Shown: positions 18,378-28,103 of the stretch, piece after piece
Numbering within the stretch: the first letter of the stretch is position 1
Layout: each line of letters opens with the position of its first letter
Assembly: GCF_030817835.1 (NCBI RefSeq)
Contig: NZ_JAUSZR010000001.1
Span: forward strand, 3,162,001-3,226,000
DNA: 64,000 nucleotides
Reading direction: 5' to 3'
Source of the DNA: Pseudarthrobacter sp. W1I19
GTDB taxonomy: Bacteria; Actinomycetota; Actinomycetes; Actinomycetales; Micrococcaceae
The notes under the pieces: model-generated
Told to the model about the DNA's origin: nothing
The model's database searches: none
The model's input: the letters and a program-made list of their open reading frames with translations, nothing else
Position numbers and translations under genes: made by a program

Positions 18378-20531
18378 ATGGCTGATTCTCAAAGCCAAAA
18401 CAACGGACTGGCAACGCCGTCATTCGGCATGGTCCTGGACGCCAGCCCCGACGCACTCCTTGCACTCGCCCCCGGCGGCAGCATCACCATGGCCAACGCC
18501 GCTGCTGAGAGACTTTTCGGGTTCAAGCCGAAAGAATTGGCGGGCCGGAATTACCGCTCCCTCTTTACGCCAGGCTTCCACGACGAGGTGGACCGGCTGT
18601 TCCAGCAACAGCTGGCCGAGCCGGGAGGACACCCGCCGCCGCGGGAGGTCTTTTGTGTGAACAGCAACGGGGCCGAGTTTCCGGCGGAAGTGGCAGTGGC
18701 GCTGCTCCCCGGTTCCGTCCTGGCGGTTCCACCCGGTGCCGGGAGCGGACACCAACTGCTGCTCTCGGTCCGCGGCACATCGCACCGGGCTGCGGCACAG
18801 GAGGATCTGCGGGAGGCGATGTCGCTTCTGACCGCAACCCTGGAATCCACTGCGGACGGCATCCTGGTGATCAGCAACCAGGGCAATGTTGCCGGTTTCA
18901 ACGACCAGTTCTTAAGAATGTGGGGCATCCCCCCGGAACTCCTCGAGGGCGACAGCGAGGAACCGATCGTGCAGCTGGTGGTTTCCCAGCTGGCGGATCC
19001 GGTGGCATTCATGGGCCGCATCAATGAACTGCAGGACAACCCGGAAGCGGAAAGCCACGACGTCCTGGATTTCAAGGACGGCCGCACGTTCGAGCGGTAT
19101 TCCCGCCCGCAGCGGGTGGGTGAGCAGATCGTGGGCAGGGTATGGAGCTTCCGGGACGTCACCCCCCGGCGCAAGGCCCAGGAACAGGCGCAACAAGCCA
19201 TGCTGGACCTCGCCGCGCAGGCCGAAAAACTGCGGACCATGGCCTTCCAGGATCCGCTGACAGGGCTGGCCAACAGGGCTGTGTTCAACGACGCCCTGGC
19301 GGATGCGTTGAAGGAGCCGCGGCTGAAGGCGGTTGACGTCCTCCTGCTGGACCTGGACGACTTCAAGGAAGTCAATGACATCCTGGGACACCAGGCAGGG
19401 GACGACATGCTGATCGAAGTCGCGCGCCGGCTCCGCGGCTGCGTCCCCACCGCTGATGTGGTGGCCCGGCTGGGCGGTGATGAATTCGTAGTGCTGCTCA
19501 CCGCCTGCCCGGACGCCGACGACATAGCGGGCTGCATTGTCCGCTGCCTGCACGTCCCCGTCACCATCAGCGGCACGGTGCTGCGGCCCAGCCTCAGCCT
19601 GGGACTCGCGTCCCTGGGGCAGGACAATGTGGGCCCCTCCGAACTGCTGCGGCATGCGGACATCGCAATGTACGCAGCCAAGGCCGCCGGAAAGAACCGC
19701 TTCCTCCGGTTCCACCCGGACATGATGACTGCCCTGGTACAACGGACCGACATGGAAAGCGGGCTGCAAATGGCGGTATCCCGGGGCGAGATCTCGGTGG
19801 ACTTCCAGCCGATCGTGTCGCACCGGATGGGCCAGGTGGTGCAGTTCGAGGCGCTGGCACGGTGGGACAAGGACGGCGAGCGCGTGCCGCCGTCGGTCTT
19901 TATCCCCCTCGCTGAACGTACCGGGCTGATCAACGAAATCGGCGCCGAAGTGATGGCCTACGGCATGGTGCAGCTGGCCTCGTGGCTGAGCGAGGACCCG
20001 TCCCGATCCCTGTCCGTGAACGTCTCCGGCGTCCAGCTGCAGAATCCGGATTTCGCCGAAGAAGTCCTGCGCCTCGCCGATGCCACCGGAGTGGCCGCAT
20101 ACCAGCTGGCGCTGGAGGTGACCGAGTCGGTCTTTTTCGACGCCGACTGCAGCCTGATCAAACAGCTCAGCCGGCTGCGGGACGCCGGGGCCCGGGTTGC
20201 CCTGGACGACTTCGGCACCGGTTATTCCTCCTTGGGACGGCTGCAGGACCTACCGGTGGACACCGTCAAAATCGACAAAACCTTTGTGTCCATGGTGCGA
20301 ACCGGCGCCGAACGGCTGCCCATCCTCAGTTCCATGATCAACATGGCCCACAGCCTCGGGTTGACCGTCACAGCGGAAGGCGTGGAGACGGCGGCCCAGG
20401 CCGACTATCTCACCGCCCTGGACTGTGACTCCCTGCAGGGGTACCTTTTCTCGCTGCCCGAGCCGGGCGTGCGTATGAAGTACGCCCTGCACCACGCGGA
20501 AGAAGCCCTTAACGCCCTTAAGGGGCGGTAA
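18378..20531 (+). CDS. PAS-PAS-GGDEF-EAL protein (c-di-GMP metabolism)
   Basis: 717 residues from ATG 18378, which follows a GAGGGGGGTGG ribosome site; the frame upstream is not coding. PAS 1 (about 15-125: DASPDALLALAPGGSITMANAAA) and PAS 2 (about 150-270: STADGILVISNQGNVAGFN) precede a GGDEF domain with an intact motif (366-370) and an EAL domain with FEALAR (491), NVSG, LEVTES, LDDFGTGYSSLG and VKIDK. All residues needed for synthesis and breakdown seem present. The product-inhibition I-site (RxxD) before GGDEF is absent (PTAD). No membrane segment, so it is cytosolic. It heads a signalling block with the next two genes. Confidence 0.94.
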   Translation: MADSQSQNNGLATPSFGMVLDASPDALLALAPGGSITMANAAAERLFGFKPKELAGRNYRSLFTPGFHDEVDRLFQQQLAEPGGHPPPREVFCVNSNGAEFPAEVAVALLPGSVLAVPPGAGSGHQLLLSVRGTSHRAAAQEDLREAMSLLTATLESTADGILVISNQGNVAGFNDQFLRMWGIPPELLEGDSEEPIVQLVVSQLADPVAFMGRINELQDNPEAESHDVLDFKDGRTFERYSRPQRVGEQIVGRVWSFRDVTPRRKAQEQAQQAMLDLAAQAEKLRTMAFQDPLTGLANRAVFNDALADALKEPRLKAVDVLLLDLDDFKEVNDILGHQAGDDMLIEVARRLRGCVPTADVVARLGGDEFVVLLTACPDADDIAGCIVRCLHVPVTISGTVLRPSLSLGLASLGQDNVGPSELLRHADIAMYAAKAAGKNRFLRFHPDMMTALVQRTDMESGLQMAVSRGEISVDFQPIVSHRMGQVVQFEALARWDKDGERVPPSVFIPLAERTGLINEIGAEVMAYGMVQLASWLSEDPSRSLSVNVSGVQLQNPDFAEEVLRLADATGVAAYQLALEVTESVFFDADCSLIKQLSRLRDAGARVALDDFGTGYSSLGRLQDLPVDTVKIDKTFVSMVRTGAERLPILSSMINMAHSLGLTVTAEGVETAAQADYLTALDCDSLQGYLFSLPEPGVRMKYALHHAEEALNALKGR

Positions 20532-20672
20532 AAGGAAGCCTGAATCCCCGTCACCAGGCGCTGTGAGGCATATCATGGAAAAGCGTCTCCGCCCAGGTCT
20601 CGGGTGGGCCCCGTGCCCGGTTTTCCCAACGGTTCCGGGGTTCCAGGACGCACCTATGGGGAGGGTTTCCGC

Positions 20673-23600
20673 GTGTCTCAGACTGGTCTCCTGCAACACC
20701 GTCACGCCGGCAGCAGCAACAGATTTCCCCTGAAATGGCCGGCGGTGCTGACGGCTATCGCCCTGGCCGGGCTTGGCCTGTTTTTCGCGGCCAACAGCGG
20801 ATCCCCGGCTGCCCTGGTCACCGGTGACTTCGTCATTCTGGCGGCGTCCCTGCTGGCGGGGGCAAGCTGCGCCCGGGCGGCACGGCGTGGCGGCGCCAAC
20901 GCCAGGGCCTGGACTTTGATGGCAGCGGCGGCTTTCATCTGGGCAGCAGGCATGGCCCTCTACGCCTTTTACGGCCTTGCCAACAACCACGTGTACCCCT
21001 TTCCCTCCCTGGCAGATGCCCTGTTCATCGGCTACTCGGTGCCCGCCGTCGTCGCGCTTTTTGCGTTCAAAAGGCGCGGCGGCAACCATGTGGCGCTGTA
21101 CCGGGCGGTGATGGATGCCGCGGTGATTGCCGGTTCCGTGCTGGTGGTCAGCTGGTACATCGTGCTGGGCGCCGCCTTCGACGCAGAGGGCGATCCCCTG
21201 GCCCGGCTCACCGGGATGGGCTACCCCGTGGTGGACCTGGTGATCACCTCCCTGGTGTTGGTCCTGGCCATGCGCCGGCAGCCGGGTGAGCGGCTGCCGT
21301 GGCTGTGTTTCGGCGGCGGGCTGCTGGTGCTGGCCGTGACGGACAGTATCTACGTGCGGTTGACGTTCGACGGCGTCAGCGGCACCACGGGTTCGCCCCT
21401 CGCCCTTGGCTGGATTATCGCCTTCCTCCTGATCGCCCTCGCGCCGCTGGCACCGTACCAGGAGAACACCGGGTCAGACCGGACCGGCTACACCCTCGCG
21501 CTTGAGCTGCTCCCGTATGTGCCGCTGCTGGTTGCCGTGGTGCTGTTCGCCGGTCCCCACCTGCCCGAACTCGAGCCCTTCCTGCTGGTGGTGGGTGCCG
21601 CCGTCCTGGTGTTCGTGATGGTGCGGCAGGTGCTGATCATCCTGGAGAACATCACCCTCACCAGCGGGCTCGAGGATGAGGTGGCGGTCCGCACCAGGGA
21701 GCTGGAGGCCGCCCGCGAAGCTGCCCTGGAATCGAGCCGGTTGAAGTCGGAGTTCCTGGCCACCATGAGCCACGAGATCCGGACGCCCATGAACGGCGTG
21801 GTGGGCCTGACCGCGCTGTTGCTGGAGACCCCGCTGGACCCCACCCAGAAGCAGTACGCGGATGGGGTGAAGGGCGCAGGCGAGGCGCTGCTGGCCCTGA
21901 TCAATGACATCCTGGACTTCTCCAAGCTGGAGGCCGGCAAGGTTGACCTGGACGTGCGCCCCTTTGATCCGCGCGTCCTCGTGGAGGAAGTGGCCGGGCT
22001 CCTGGCCGAACCGGCACAGGCCAAGAACCTGGAACTGATCGCCTATTGTGAACCCGAAGTCCCCGCACGGCTGGTGGGCGACTCCGGCCGGATCCGCCAG
22101 ATCCTCCTGAACCTGGCGTCCAACGCGGTGAAGTTCACGGCGTCCGGCGAGGTATCCATCAGGGTCACCATCCAGAACCCCGGCGTTGGTGCCGGAAGCA
22201 CCGCCACGGTGCACTTCGAAGTCCGCGATACCGGTATCGGCATTGAGCCCTCCCACCACAGCAGGCTCTTCCAATCGTTCTCGCAGGCCGACGCCTCCAC
22301 TACCCGGCGGTACGGCGGCACCGGGCTGGGCTTGGCCATCTGCAGCCGGCTGACGGAGGCGATGGACGGCGACATCGGCCTCGAGAGCGTCCCCGGGGAG
22401 GGCAGCACCTTCTGGTTCCGGCTGCCCCTGCCGGTGGCGCCGCCGTCAACGGATCCCGTTCCCGCGGCCGGCTTCCTCAACGGCCTGCGGGTCCTGGTGG
22501 TGGATGACAACGCCACCAACAGGCTGGTGCTCGAATCGCAGCTGCGGGGCTGGCGGCTCCTGCCCGAAGCCGTCCCCGATGCTGCCTCGGCGCTGGTCCG
22601 GGCCCGCGAAGCTGACGCCGCCGGGGAACCCTTCCACCTGGCAGTGCTCGACTTCTGCATGCCGGATATCGATGGGCTGGAGTTGGCGCGGCGCATCAAG
22701 GCCGATGCCGGGCTCGCGCAGATGGAACTGATCATGCTCACCTCCACGATGCAGGTCAACGCGGCGGAAATCAGCCAGGCCGGCGTGCGCGAATGGCTGA
22801 TGAAGCCCGTCCGGAGCTCTGAGTTCTACAACCGCCTGGTCCGGCTGATGTCCACACACGAGCCTTCCGTCCCTGCCGTCGCCCCATCCCCTGTGCCGGC
22901 TGCTTCGGGCGGGCCGTCACGGGGCCGGATCCTGGTGGTGGAGGACAACGAGGTGAACCAGCTGGTGGCCCGCGCCACCGTCAGCAGGCTCGGCTACGCG
23001 GTGGACGTGGTCTCCAACGGCGTTGAGGCCCTCACCGCCACCGCGGAAACCCGCTATGCCGCAGTCCTGATGGATTGCCACATGCCGGTGATGGACGGGT
23101 TTGAAGCCACCCGCCAGATCCGGCGCCGGGACACCGCGCACCCGCGCCTGCCCATCATTGCCATGACCGCCGGCGCGCTGGACGGTGACCGGGAACGGTG
23201 CCTCGCTGCCGGAATGGACGATTACCTCGCCAAGCCGGTGGACGCCGCCGCGCTGGAAGCCACGCTGGTCCGCTGGGTTCCGGAACCCGGGGCCCGCCTT
23301 GTTCCAGGGCTTGTCCCCCAGCCGCTGGCAGTGACTGGAGGGACTCCGCTGGGCCCGGCAACCGTTGCCGCCCTGGACCAGGACCGGGTTGCCATCCTGC
23401 GGGAGCTGGGACCGGAGGATGGGCGGGGCTTGTTGCCCGAGGCGGTGGCCGCGTTCCGGCGGGGCCTGCCCGAGCGGGTGGCCGCCCTGCAGGCGGCCGT
23501 GGACGACGGCGACGGGCCGGCTTTGGCACAGGCGGCGCACGCGCTGAAGGGCTCGGCGGCCAATATCGGGGCCGCCGCCGTTGCCGGGATCTGCGCCGGG

Positions 23601-23720
23601 CTGGAAGGGCTGGGCCGGGGTGGGACGGCCGACGGCGGTGACGCCCTGGTCCGGCGCCTTGAGGCGGAGCTGCACCGGCTGGACGTGGAACTGGACGCAG
23701 CGCTGGAGGTGAACCTGTGA
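20673..23720 (+). CDS. Membrane hybrid histidine kinase with two receiver domains and Hpt
   Basis: About 1015 residues from GTG 20673, preceded by GGGGAGGG; an upstream ATG at 20604 lacks a ribosome site. Order: multi-helix N-terminal membrane sensor (about 1-325), coiled linker, HisKA with phosphoacceptor His367 (SHEIRTP), HATPase_c with N-, G1- and G2-box features (GTGLGLAI), REC1 with Asp660, REC2 with Asp801 (LMDCHMPVMDG), and a C-terminal Hpt with His956 (AHALKGSAANIG). It is a complete BarA-type phosphorelay in one chain. It overlaps the REC-GGDEF gene by GTGA, so the phosphoryl group probably goes there. Confidence 0.95.
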   Translation: MSQTGLLQHRHAGSSNRFPLKWPAVLTAIALAGLGLFFAANSGSPAALVTGDFVILAASLLAGASCARAARRGGANARAWTLMAAAAFIWAAGMALYAFYGLANNHVYPFPSLADALFIGYSVPAVVALFAFKRRGGNHVALYRAVMDAAVIAGSVLVVSWYIVLGAAFDAEGDPLARLTGMGYPVVDLVITSLVLVLAMRRQPGERLPWLCFGGGLLVLAVTDSIYVRLTFDGVSGTTGSPLALGWIIAFLLIALAPLAPYQENTGSDRTGYTLALELLPYVPLLVAVVLFAGPHLPELEPFLLVVGAAVLVFVMVRQVLIILENITLTSGLEDEVAVRTRELEAAREAALESSRLKSEFLATMSHEIRTPMNGVVGLTALLLETPLDPTQKQYADGVKGAGEALLALINDILDFSKLEAGKVDLDVRPFDPRVLVEEVAGLLAEPAQAKNLELIAYCEPEVPARLVGDSGRIRQILLNLASNAVKFTASGEVSIRVTIQNPGVGAGSTATVHFEVRDTGIGIEPSHHSRLFQSFSQADASTTRRYGGTGLGLAICSRLTEAMDGDIGLESVPGEGSTFWFRLPLPVAPPSTDPVPAAGFLNGLRVLVVDDNATNRLVLESQLRGWRLLPEAVPDAASALVRAREADAAGEPFHLAVLDFCMPDIDGLELARRIKADAGLAQMELIMLTSTMQVNAAEISQAGVREWLMKPVRSSEFYNRLVRLMSTHEPSVPAVAPSPVPAASGGPSRGRILVVEDNEVNQLVARATVSRLGYAVDVVSNGVEALTATAETRYAAVLMDCHMPVMDGFEATRQIRRRDTAHPRLPIIAMTAGALDGDRERCLAAGMDDYLAKPVDAAALEATLVRWVPEPGARLVPGLVPQPLAVTGGTPLGPATVAALDQDRVAILRELGPEDGRGLLPEAVAAFRRGLPERVAALQAAVDDGDGPALAQAAHALKGSAANIGAAAVAGICAGLEGLGRGGTADGGDALVRRLEAELHRLDVELDAALEVNL

Positions 23721-24625
23721 AAGTTCTGGTGGCCGATGACGACCCGGGCTCGCTGATGGTGGCAAGGGCCGCCGTCGAACGTTCCGGGCATAACTGCGTG
23801 ACTGCCGCGGACGGCGACGAGGCGTGGGCGCTCTACCTGGAGCATCGGCCGGACGTGGTGGTGACCGACTGGATGATGCCGGGTATGGACGGGCTGGCAT
23901 TGTGCCGGGCTATTCGGGCGCGGGAGCAGGACCTGTACACGTACGTGGTGCTGCTGACCTCGCAGGGCTCCCGGGATGATGTGCTGGCTGGGCTGGAGGC
24001 CGGCGCGGACGACTACGTCACCAAGCCGCTGGACCCGTTTGTGCTGCATGCCCGGCTGCTGGTGGCCCGGCGCATCACCACGCTGCACGCGGACCTGGCA
24101 CATTACCGCCGCGTCCTGGCCCGGCAGGCGCGGACCGATCCACTGACCGGGCTGCACAACCGGCTCAAGCTGTCGGAGGATCTGGAGCAGCTGCACCTGC
24201 GCAGCGAGCGGTACGCGGAGCAGTACAGCCTGGCGATGTGCGACGTGGACAATTTCAAGAGCTTCAACGACCTCTACGGGCACCAGGCGGGAGACCTGGC
24301 CCTGCGGGCGGTGGCGGCGGCGCTGCTGGGCATTGCCAGGAAAAGCGATGGCGTGTACCGCTACGGCGGCGAGGAGTTCCTGCTGGTGCTGCCTCAGCAG
24401 TCGGGGTCGGGCGCGAAGGCGCTGATGGAACGGGCGCTGGCGGCCGTACGGGACCTGGCGATTGTGCATGCCGGCGATCCGTCCGGGCAGCTGCGGCTCA
24501 GCGCCGGGGTCTCGTCGTATTGCCACGGGCACCGGGCTGATGCCGACGCGCTGGTCGGTGCGGCCGACGCCGCGTTGTATGCGGCGAAGGCCGCGGGACG
24601 GAACAGGGTGGAACTGGCCCGATAG
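23717..24625 (+). CDS. Response regulator with REC and GGDEF domains (PleD/WspR-like diguanylate cyclase)
   Basis: 302 residues. REC domain (1-125) with acidic pocket ADDD and phosphoacceptor Asp51 (TDWMMPGMDG), Lys in YVTKP; a helical linker; then a GGDEF-type domain with DPLTGLHNR, FKSFNDLYGHQAGD and the active motif GGEEF at 217-221. It would make c-di-GMP on phosphorylation. Start GTG 23717 overlaps the stop of the hybrid kinase, indicating coupled translation and a cognate pair. The I-site Arg before GGEEF is not evident. Confidence 0.95.
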   Translation: MKVLVADDDPGSLMVARAAVERSGHNCVTAADGDEAWALYLEHRPDVVVTDWMMPGMDGLALCRAIRAREQDLYTYVVLLTSQGSRDDVLAGLEAGADDYVTKPLDPFVLHARLLVARRITTLHADLAHYRRVLARQARTDPLTGLHNRLKLSEDLEQLHLRSERYAEQYSLAMCDVDNFKSFNDLYGHQAGDLALRAVAAALLGIARKSDGVYRYGGEEFLLVLPQQSGSGAKALMERALAAVRDLAIVHAGDPSGQLRLSAGVSSYCHGHRADADALVGAADAALYAAKAAGRNRVELAR

Positions 24626-24631
24626 TTGCGG

Positions 24632-25129
24632 TCAGGCAGCCTTCTTGGAGCCGGACTTTTTCTGGGTCGGCTTCTGCTGATTCGGCCGCTGCTGGGCGGT
24701 AGCCTGCTGGGCGGGCGGCTGCTGGGCGGGCGGCTGCTGGCGTGCTGGCTGCTGCTGGGCGGGCGCCTGCTGCGGGACTGGCTGCTGTTGAACCGGCTCG
24801 GTGACAGTTTCTGCTGCGACTTCGTACGCCACGTCAGCTGCCTCTGCTTCCATCGCTTCGGCTGCTTCATATGCGCCGGCTGCAACGGCGGCGCGGTTGC
24901 GCTTCCAACGGCGGAGCAGGTCGACTGCGGCCACGGCGCCGGCCAGCGGCGTGAGTACGGCCGCCAGGTAGACGAAGAGCATCCAGGTCAGTGTGGTGAG
25001 CGGCGGCTGGTTGTTGTTCAGGAGGGAGAGCCCGCCCAGCAGGCCAGTGGCCCAAAAGAGGACCACTGCGGTGAGCACCGCCGCGGCCGGGAAATACTGG
25101 TTGGACACGATCTTTTTCAGGGTTTCCAC
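24632..25129 (-). CDS. Small membrane protein with Gln/Pro/Ala repeat tail
   Basis: About 165 residues from GTG 25129, chosen because AGGAGG lies upstream; an ATG at 25156 would place that site inside the gene. Two membrane segments (FPAAAVLTAVVLFWATGLLGG and LTWMLFVYLAAVLTPLAGAVAAV) are followed by an acidic Ala/Glu helix, then a Gln-Gln-Pro-Ala repeat tail ending in basic KKSGSKKAA. The tail is encoded by short tandem DNA repeats. No family recognised. It is convergent with the REC-GGDEF gene, six bases apart. Confidence 0.7.
   Translation of the reverse strand: METLKKIVSNQYFPAAAVLTAVVLFWATGLLGGLSLLNNNQPPLTTLTWMLFVYLAAVLTPLAGAVAAVDLLRRWKRNRAAVAAGAYEAAEAMEAEAADVAYEVAAETVTEPVQQQPVPQQAPAQQQPARQQPPAQQPPAQQATAQQRPNQQKPTQKKSGSKKAA
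24704..24733. repeat. Tandem 15-bp repeat in coding sequence
   Basis: Two perfect copies of CTGCTGGGCGGGCGG, with degenerate copies on both sides. They encode the Gln/Pro/Ala tail and are a likely site of length variation between strains. Confidence 0.8.
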
Positions 25130-25356
25130 GCACTTCCTCCTGCCTGGCCGGGGCACGGCTACAGCCGCTCAAGACCAGTATGGGGCTGCCGGCGCGGGAA
25201 TCCCGGCAACACGCAGGCAGTGGTGACGAACCTAACGTCCGGATCGCCGCGGCCTGGATCTTTTCCCCCTCTTCCCTGCCGCAGACCCAGCGAATACCGT
25301 GGACCTGACCGGCGCCGCTGCCGGCTTGCCCGAACTGTTGGCCTCTGGAGGTCCCC

Positions 25357-25908
25357 ATGCGAAAAGTCACTGCCGGTTTGTTCCATTCCGTGGACGGTGT
25401 GGTCTCAGAACCGTTCAAGTTCCAGTTCGACAGCTTTGACGACGAGCTCGGTGCGGGCCTGACCAAAATGATGCAGACGGTGGACACGGTGGTGCTGGGC
25501 CGGGTCAGCTACCAGGAATGGGCTGGTTACTGGCCAACCGCTACAGCGGACCAGGACTTTGCGGCCTTCATCAATTCCGTGGAAAAGTTTGTGGCCTCGC
25601 GGTCGCTGAAGGAACCGCTGGAATGGCAGAACTCGCGCCTGATGGACGGACCCCTGGAAGAGTTCGTGGGGAAGCTGAAGGAGCGCGACGGCGGAGAGAT
25701 CGCCGTGTGCGGCAGCATCTCAGTGACCCGGCAGCTGCTGTTCGCCGGGCTGCTGGATTCGCTGACGCTGATGACCCACCCGGTCATCGCCGGCACAGGC
25801 CGCCGCCTGTTCGAAGACGGCCACCCCACCACCAGGCTCGAACTGCAGGACCAGTACCGGACCAGCAGGGGCAACGTGATCAGCGTGTACGGGCGGCGCG
25901 GGGAGTAG
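25357..25908 (+). CDS. Dihydrofolate reductase-family protein (RibD C-terminal-like)
   Basis: 183 residues with GGAGG ahead of ATG 25357. It has the fold signature MRKVTAGLFHSVDGVV at the N-terminus, TVVLGRVSYQEWAGYW, and GGEIAVCGSISVTRQLLFAGLLDSLTLMTHPVIAGTGRRLF, typical of the YyaP/YwjB type of stand-alone RibD_C reductases found in many actinobacteria. The substrate is unknown; it is unlikely to be the cell's true DHFR. Single gene. Confidence 0.88.
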   Translation: MRKVTAGLFHSVDGVVSEPFKFQFDSFDDELGAGLTKMMQTVDTVVLGRVSYQEWAGYWPTATADQDFAAFINSVEKFVASRSLKEPLEWQNSRLMDGPLEEFVGKLKERDGGEIAVCGSISVTRQLLFAGLLDSLTLMTHPVIAGTGRRLFEDGHPTTRLELQDQYRTSRGNVISVYGRRGE

Positions 25909-25976
25909 CGGCCGCCTCCATGCCCGCCGCGGCCGGGAGGTAGGCAGCTTCCCACAACGGGTAAAATCTTCGGGTC

Positions 25977-27104
25977 ATGCATTGTTTCTACTTCGATGCC
26001 GGCCGTTGCCGCTCCTGCACCCACATGGGTACGCCCTACCTTGAACAGCTCGCAGGCAAGCAGAGGCACTGCCAAACCCTCCTCGCCGACCACACTTCGT
26101 CGTTGGCATGGCTGCCAGCTCTTGCGAGTGCGAAGTCCGGCTTCCGCAACAAGGCCAAGATGGTGATTGGCGGAACGGCCCAGAGGCCCACCATCGGGAT
26201 CCTCGACGCTGAAGGCTCTGGGGTTGACCTGCGCAAATGCCGCGTCTGCTCCCCCGGCCTGCGGGCGTGTTTCCCGGTTCTAGCGGACTTCATCCGTCAA
26301 AGCCGCCTGACGCCGTACGACGTTCCCCGGCGGTGTGGGGAGCTGAAGCACCTGATCATCACCGAATCACCGGACGGCGACATTATGCTCCGGCTGGTGA
26401 TGCGCTCGGAACAGCTGGTGCCGCGCATCCGGAAGAACCTCCCCGGCCTGCTGGCTGCCCTGCCGCAGGTGAAGGTGGTTTCGGTGAACCTGCTCCCGGA
26501 GCACAAGGCGGTGCTGGAGGGTGAGCGCGAGGTCCTGCTGACAGAGCAGTCAACGCTCAGGATGCGGGTCAACGACGTCAACCTGCACCTTCGGCCGCAG
26601 AGCTTTTTCCAGACCAACAGCGAGATGGCCGCCGCGCTTTACCGGCAGGGGCGGGAGTGGGTCAACCAGCTGGCGCCGGCCTCGGTCTGGGACCTCTACT
26701 GCGGCGTGGGCGGTTTCGCCTTGCACTGCGCGGACCCGTCCAGGAACGTGACCGGCATCGAAACGAGCAGCGAAGCCATTGTCTCGGCCAAAATCAGCAG
26801 GGAGGAAGCGGGTCTGCAGCGCATGGACTTCCGGGCCGGTGACGCCACCGCCTTTGCCCTCGCAGCGGACCAGTCGCCAGAACTGGTGATCGTTAACCCG
26901 CCCCGCCGCGGCATCGGCAAGGAGTTGTGCGGCTGGCTTGAGTCGTCGGACGTTGAGCACATTGTCTACTCGAGCTGCAATGCCCAGTCGCTGGCCCGTG
27001 ACCTGGATGCACTCCCCTCTTTCACGGCGCGGCAGGCCCGAGTCCTGGACATGTTCCCGCAGACCACGCACTACGAAGCGATGGTCCTGCTCAGCCGGTC
27101 CTAA
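25977..27104 (+). CDS. rlmC: 23S rRNA (uracil-747-C5)-methyltransferase
   Basis: 375 residues. The N-terminal Cys cluster (C3, C11, C14, and a fourth in RKCRVCS) should bind a 4Fe-4S cluster. There is no TRAM domain, as in RlmC/RumB rather than RlmD. SAM-binding motif DLYCGVGGFAL, NPPRRG, and the catalytic-nucleophile region YSSCNAQSLARDL are intact, ending FPQTTHYEAMVLLSR. It makes m5U in domain II of 23S rRNA. TAAAAT lies 9 nt before the ATG and no Shine-Dalgarno is seen. Monocistronic. Confidence 0.93.
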   Translation: MHCFYFDAGRCRSCTHMGTPYLEQLAGKQRHCQTLLADHTSSLAWLPALASAKSGFRNKAKMVIGGTAQRPTIGILDAEGSGVDLRKCRVCSPGLRACFPVLADFIRQSRLTPYDVPRRCGELKHLIITESPDGDIMLRLVMRSEQLVPRIRKNLPGLLAALPQVKVVSVNLLPEHKAVLEGEREVLLTEQSTLRMRVNDVNLHLRPQSFFQTNSEMAAALYRQGREWVNQLAPASVWDLYCGVGGFALHCADPSRNVTGIETSSEAIVSAKISREEAGLQRMDFRAGDATAFALAADQSPELVIVNPPRRGIGKELCGWLESSDVEHIVYSSCNAQSLARDLDALPSFTARQARVLDMFPQTTHYEAMVLLSRS

Positions 27105-27287
27105 CTCCTGCACGGGCGGCAAAGCCGATCATCTTCTATGCCTAGCCCTGACTGGCAACGACCAAGCCTGCAAATCAAGGTCTCCGAAGGATCACCTCAA
27201 GATTCACGCCTATCCCATCTTCTGCCTGCTCAGGATTGCTAGGCTCGCCTCACAATTCGCATCCTGCAACACAAAATTGGGGCATAA

Positions 27288-28061
27288 ATGAATAAGAAGC
27301 ACCACATTTCCCGGATCTTTCAAGCCCGGATGAAGAAATCAGGTCCCCCGCAAGGCACCCAGCAGCCAGGCTCAACGAGGATAAAGCTCGCCGCAACAGC
27401 GGGCGTCGCAATGCTTCTGCTCACCGGCTGCGGCGCATCGTCCAACTCACTGGCAGCGGTCTCCGACGGCCGGACCACCAGCTCAGCGACCGCTACCCCC
27501 ACAGCCTCTCCGACACCGACTCCCATCGCAAAAACGCCCTGCAGCCCTCTGGAGAGCCAAAGGACCTCTGCTGGCGCCACATATATCTGCACTGGCGACG
27601 AAACTGGCAAACAGATATGGCTCGAACAGTCAGAATCAAAGAAGTTGAGCGAAAAGATAGCAGCCGCCGCAGCGGCAAAGGCGGCAGCGGAAAAAGCAGC
27701 AGCGGAAAAGGCTGCTGCAGATGCGGCCGCAGCGGAGGCAGCGGCCAAGGCGGCTGCGGAGGCCAAAGCCGCGGAGGACGCGGCGGCAGCTCAAGCAGCG
27801 GCCGCAGCAGCTGCGAAAGCGGCTCCGGCCCCGGCCCCGGCCCCTGCTCCTCCGGCACCAAAATATGTAGCGCCCGCCGCTCCAGCCGCACCATCGGGAT
27901 GCGATCCCAACTATTCAGGCTGCGTCCCGGTCGCCTCGGACGTCGACTGTGCCGGTGGAAGCGGCAATGGACCGGCCTACGTCCAGGGTCCGGTGCGCGT
28001 CCTGGGGTCCGACATCTATGACCTGGACAGAGACAGCGACGGCATCGGCTGCGAAGGCTAA
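27288..28061 (+). CDS. Lipoprotein with alanine-rich helix and excalibur calcium-binding domain
   Basis: 257 residues. A basic N-terminus and hydrophobic segment end in a lipobox, LLTGC. After a Ser/Thr/Pro-rich stretch there is an Ala/Lys/Glu helix of about 60 residues (KAAAEKAAAEKAAAD type), a Pro-Ala hinge, and a C-terminal excalibur domain with paired Cys and the DxDxDGIGCEG calcium motif. Excalibur domains occur in surface nucleases and cell-wall proteins. No catalytic domain is seen. An in-frame ATG at codon 15 is an alternative start giving a shorter signal. Confidence 0.85.
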   Translation: MNKKHHISRIFQARMKKSGPPQGTQQPGSTRIKLAATAGVAMLLLTGCGASSNSLAAVSDGRTTSSATATPTASPTPTPIAKTPCSPLESQRTSAGATYICTGDETGKQIWLEQSESKKLSEKIAAAAAAKAAAEKAAAEKAAADAAAAEAAAKAAAEAKAAEDAAAAQAAAAAAAKAAPAPAPAPAPPAPKYVAPAAPAAPSGCDPNYSGCVPVASDVDCAGGSGNGPAYVQGPVRVLGSDIYDLDRDSDGIGCEG

Positions 28062-28103
28062 CCGGCCCAAGGTCAGGGCAGCCACCAGTTCGTGGCCCAG
28101 GGC

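Noticed and set aside
23222..24532. 436-codon minus-strand ORF over the kinase and REC-GGDEF genes
   Set aside because: Antisense to two strongly supported signalling genes; composition is that of a shadow frame.
24704..24733. Short tandem repeats considered as a CRISPR-like array
   Set aside because: The units are contiguous 15-mers without spacers inside a coding tail; a protein repeat explains them.
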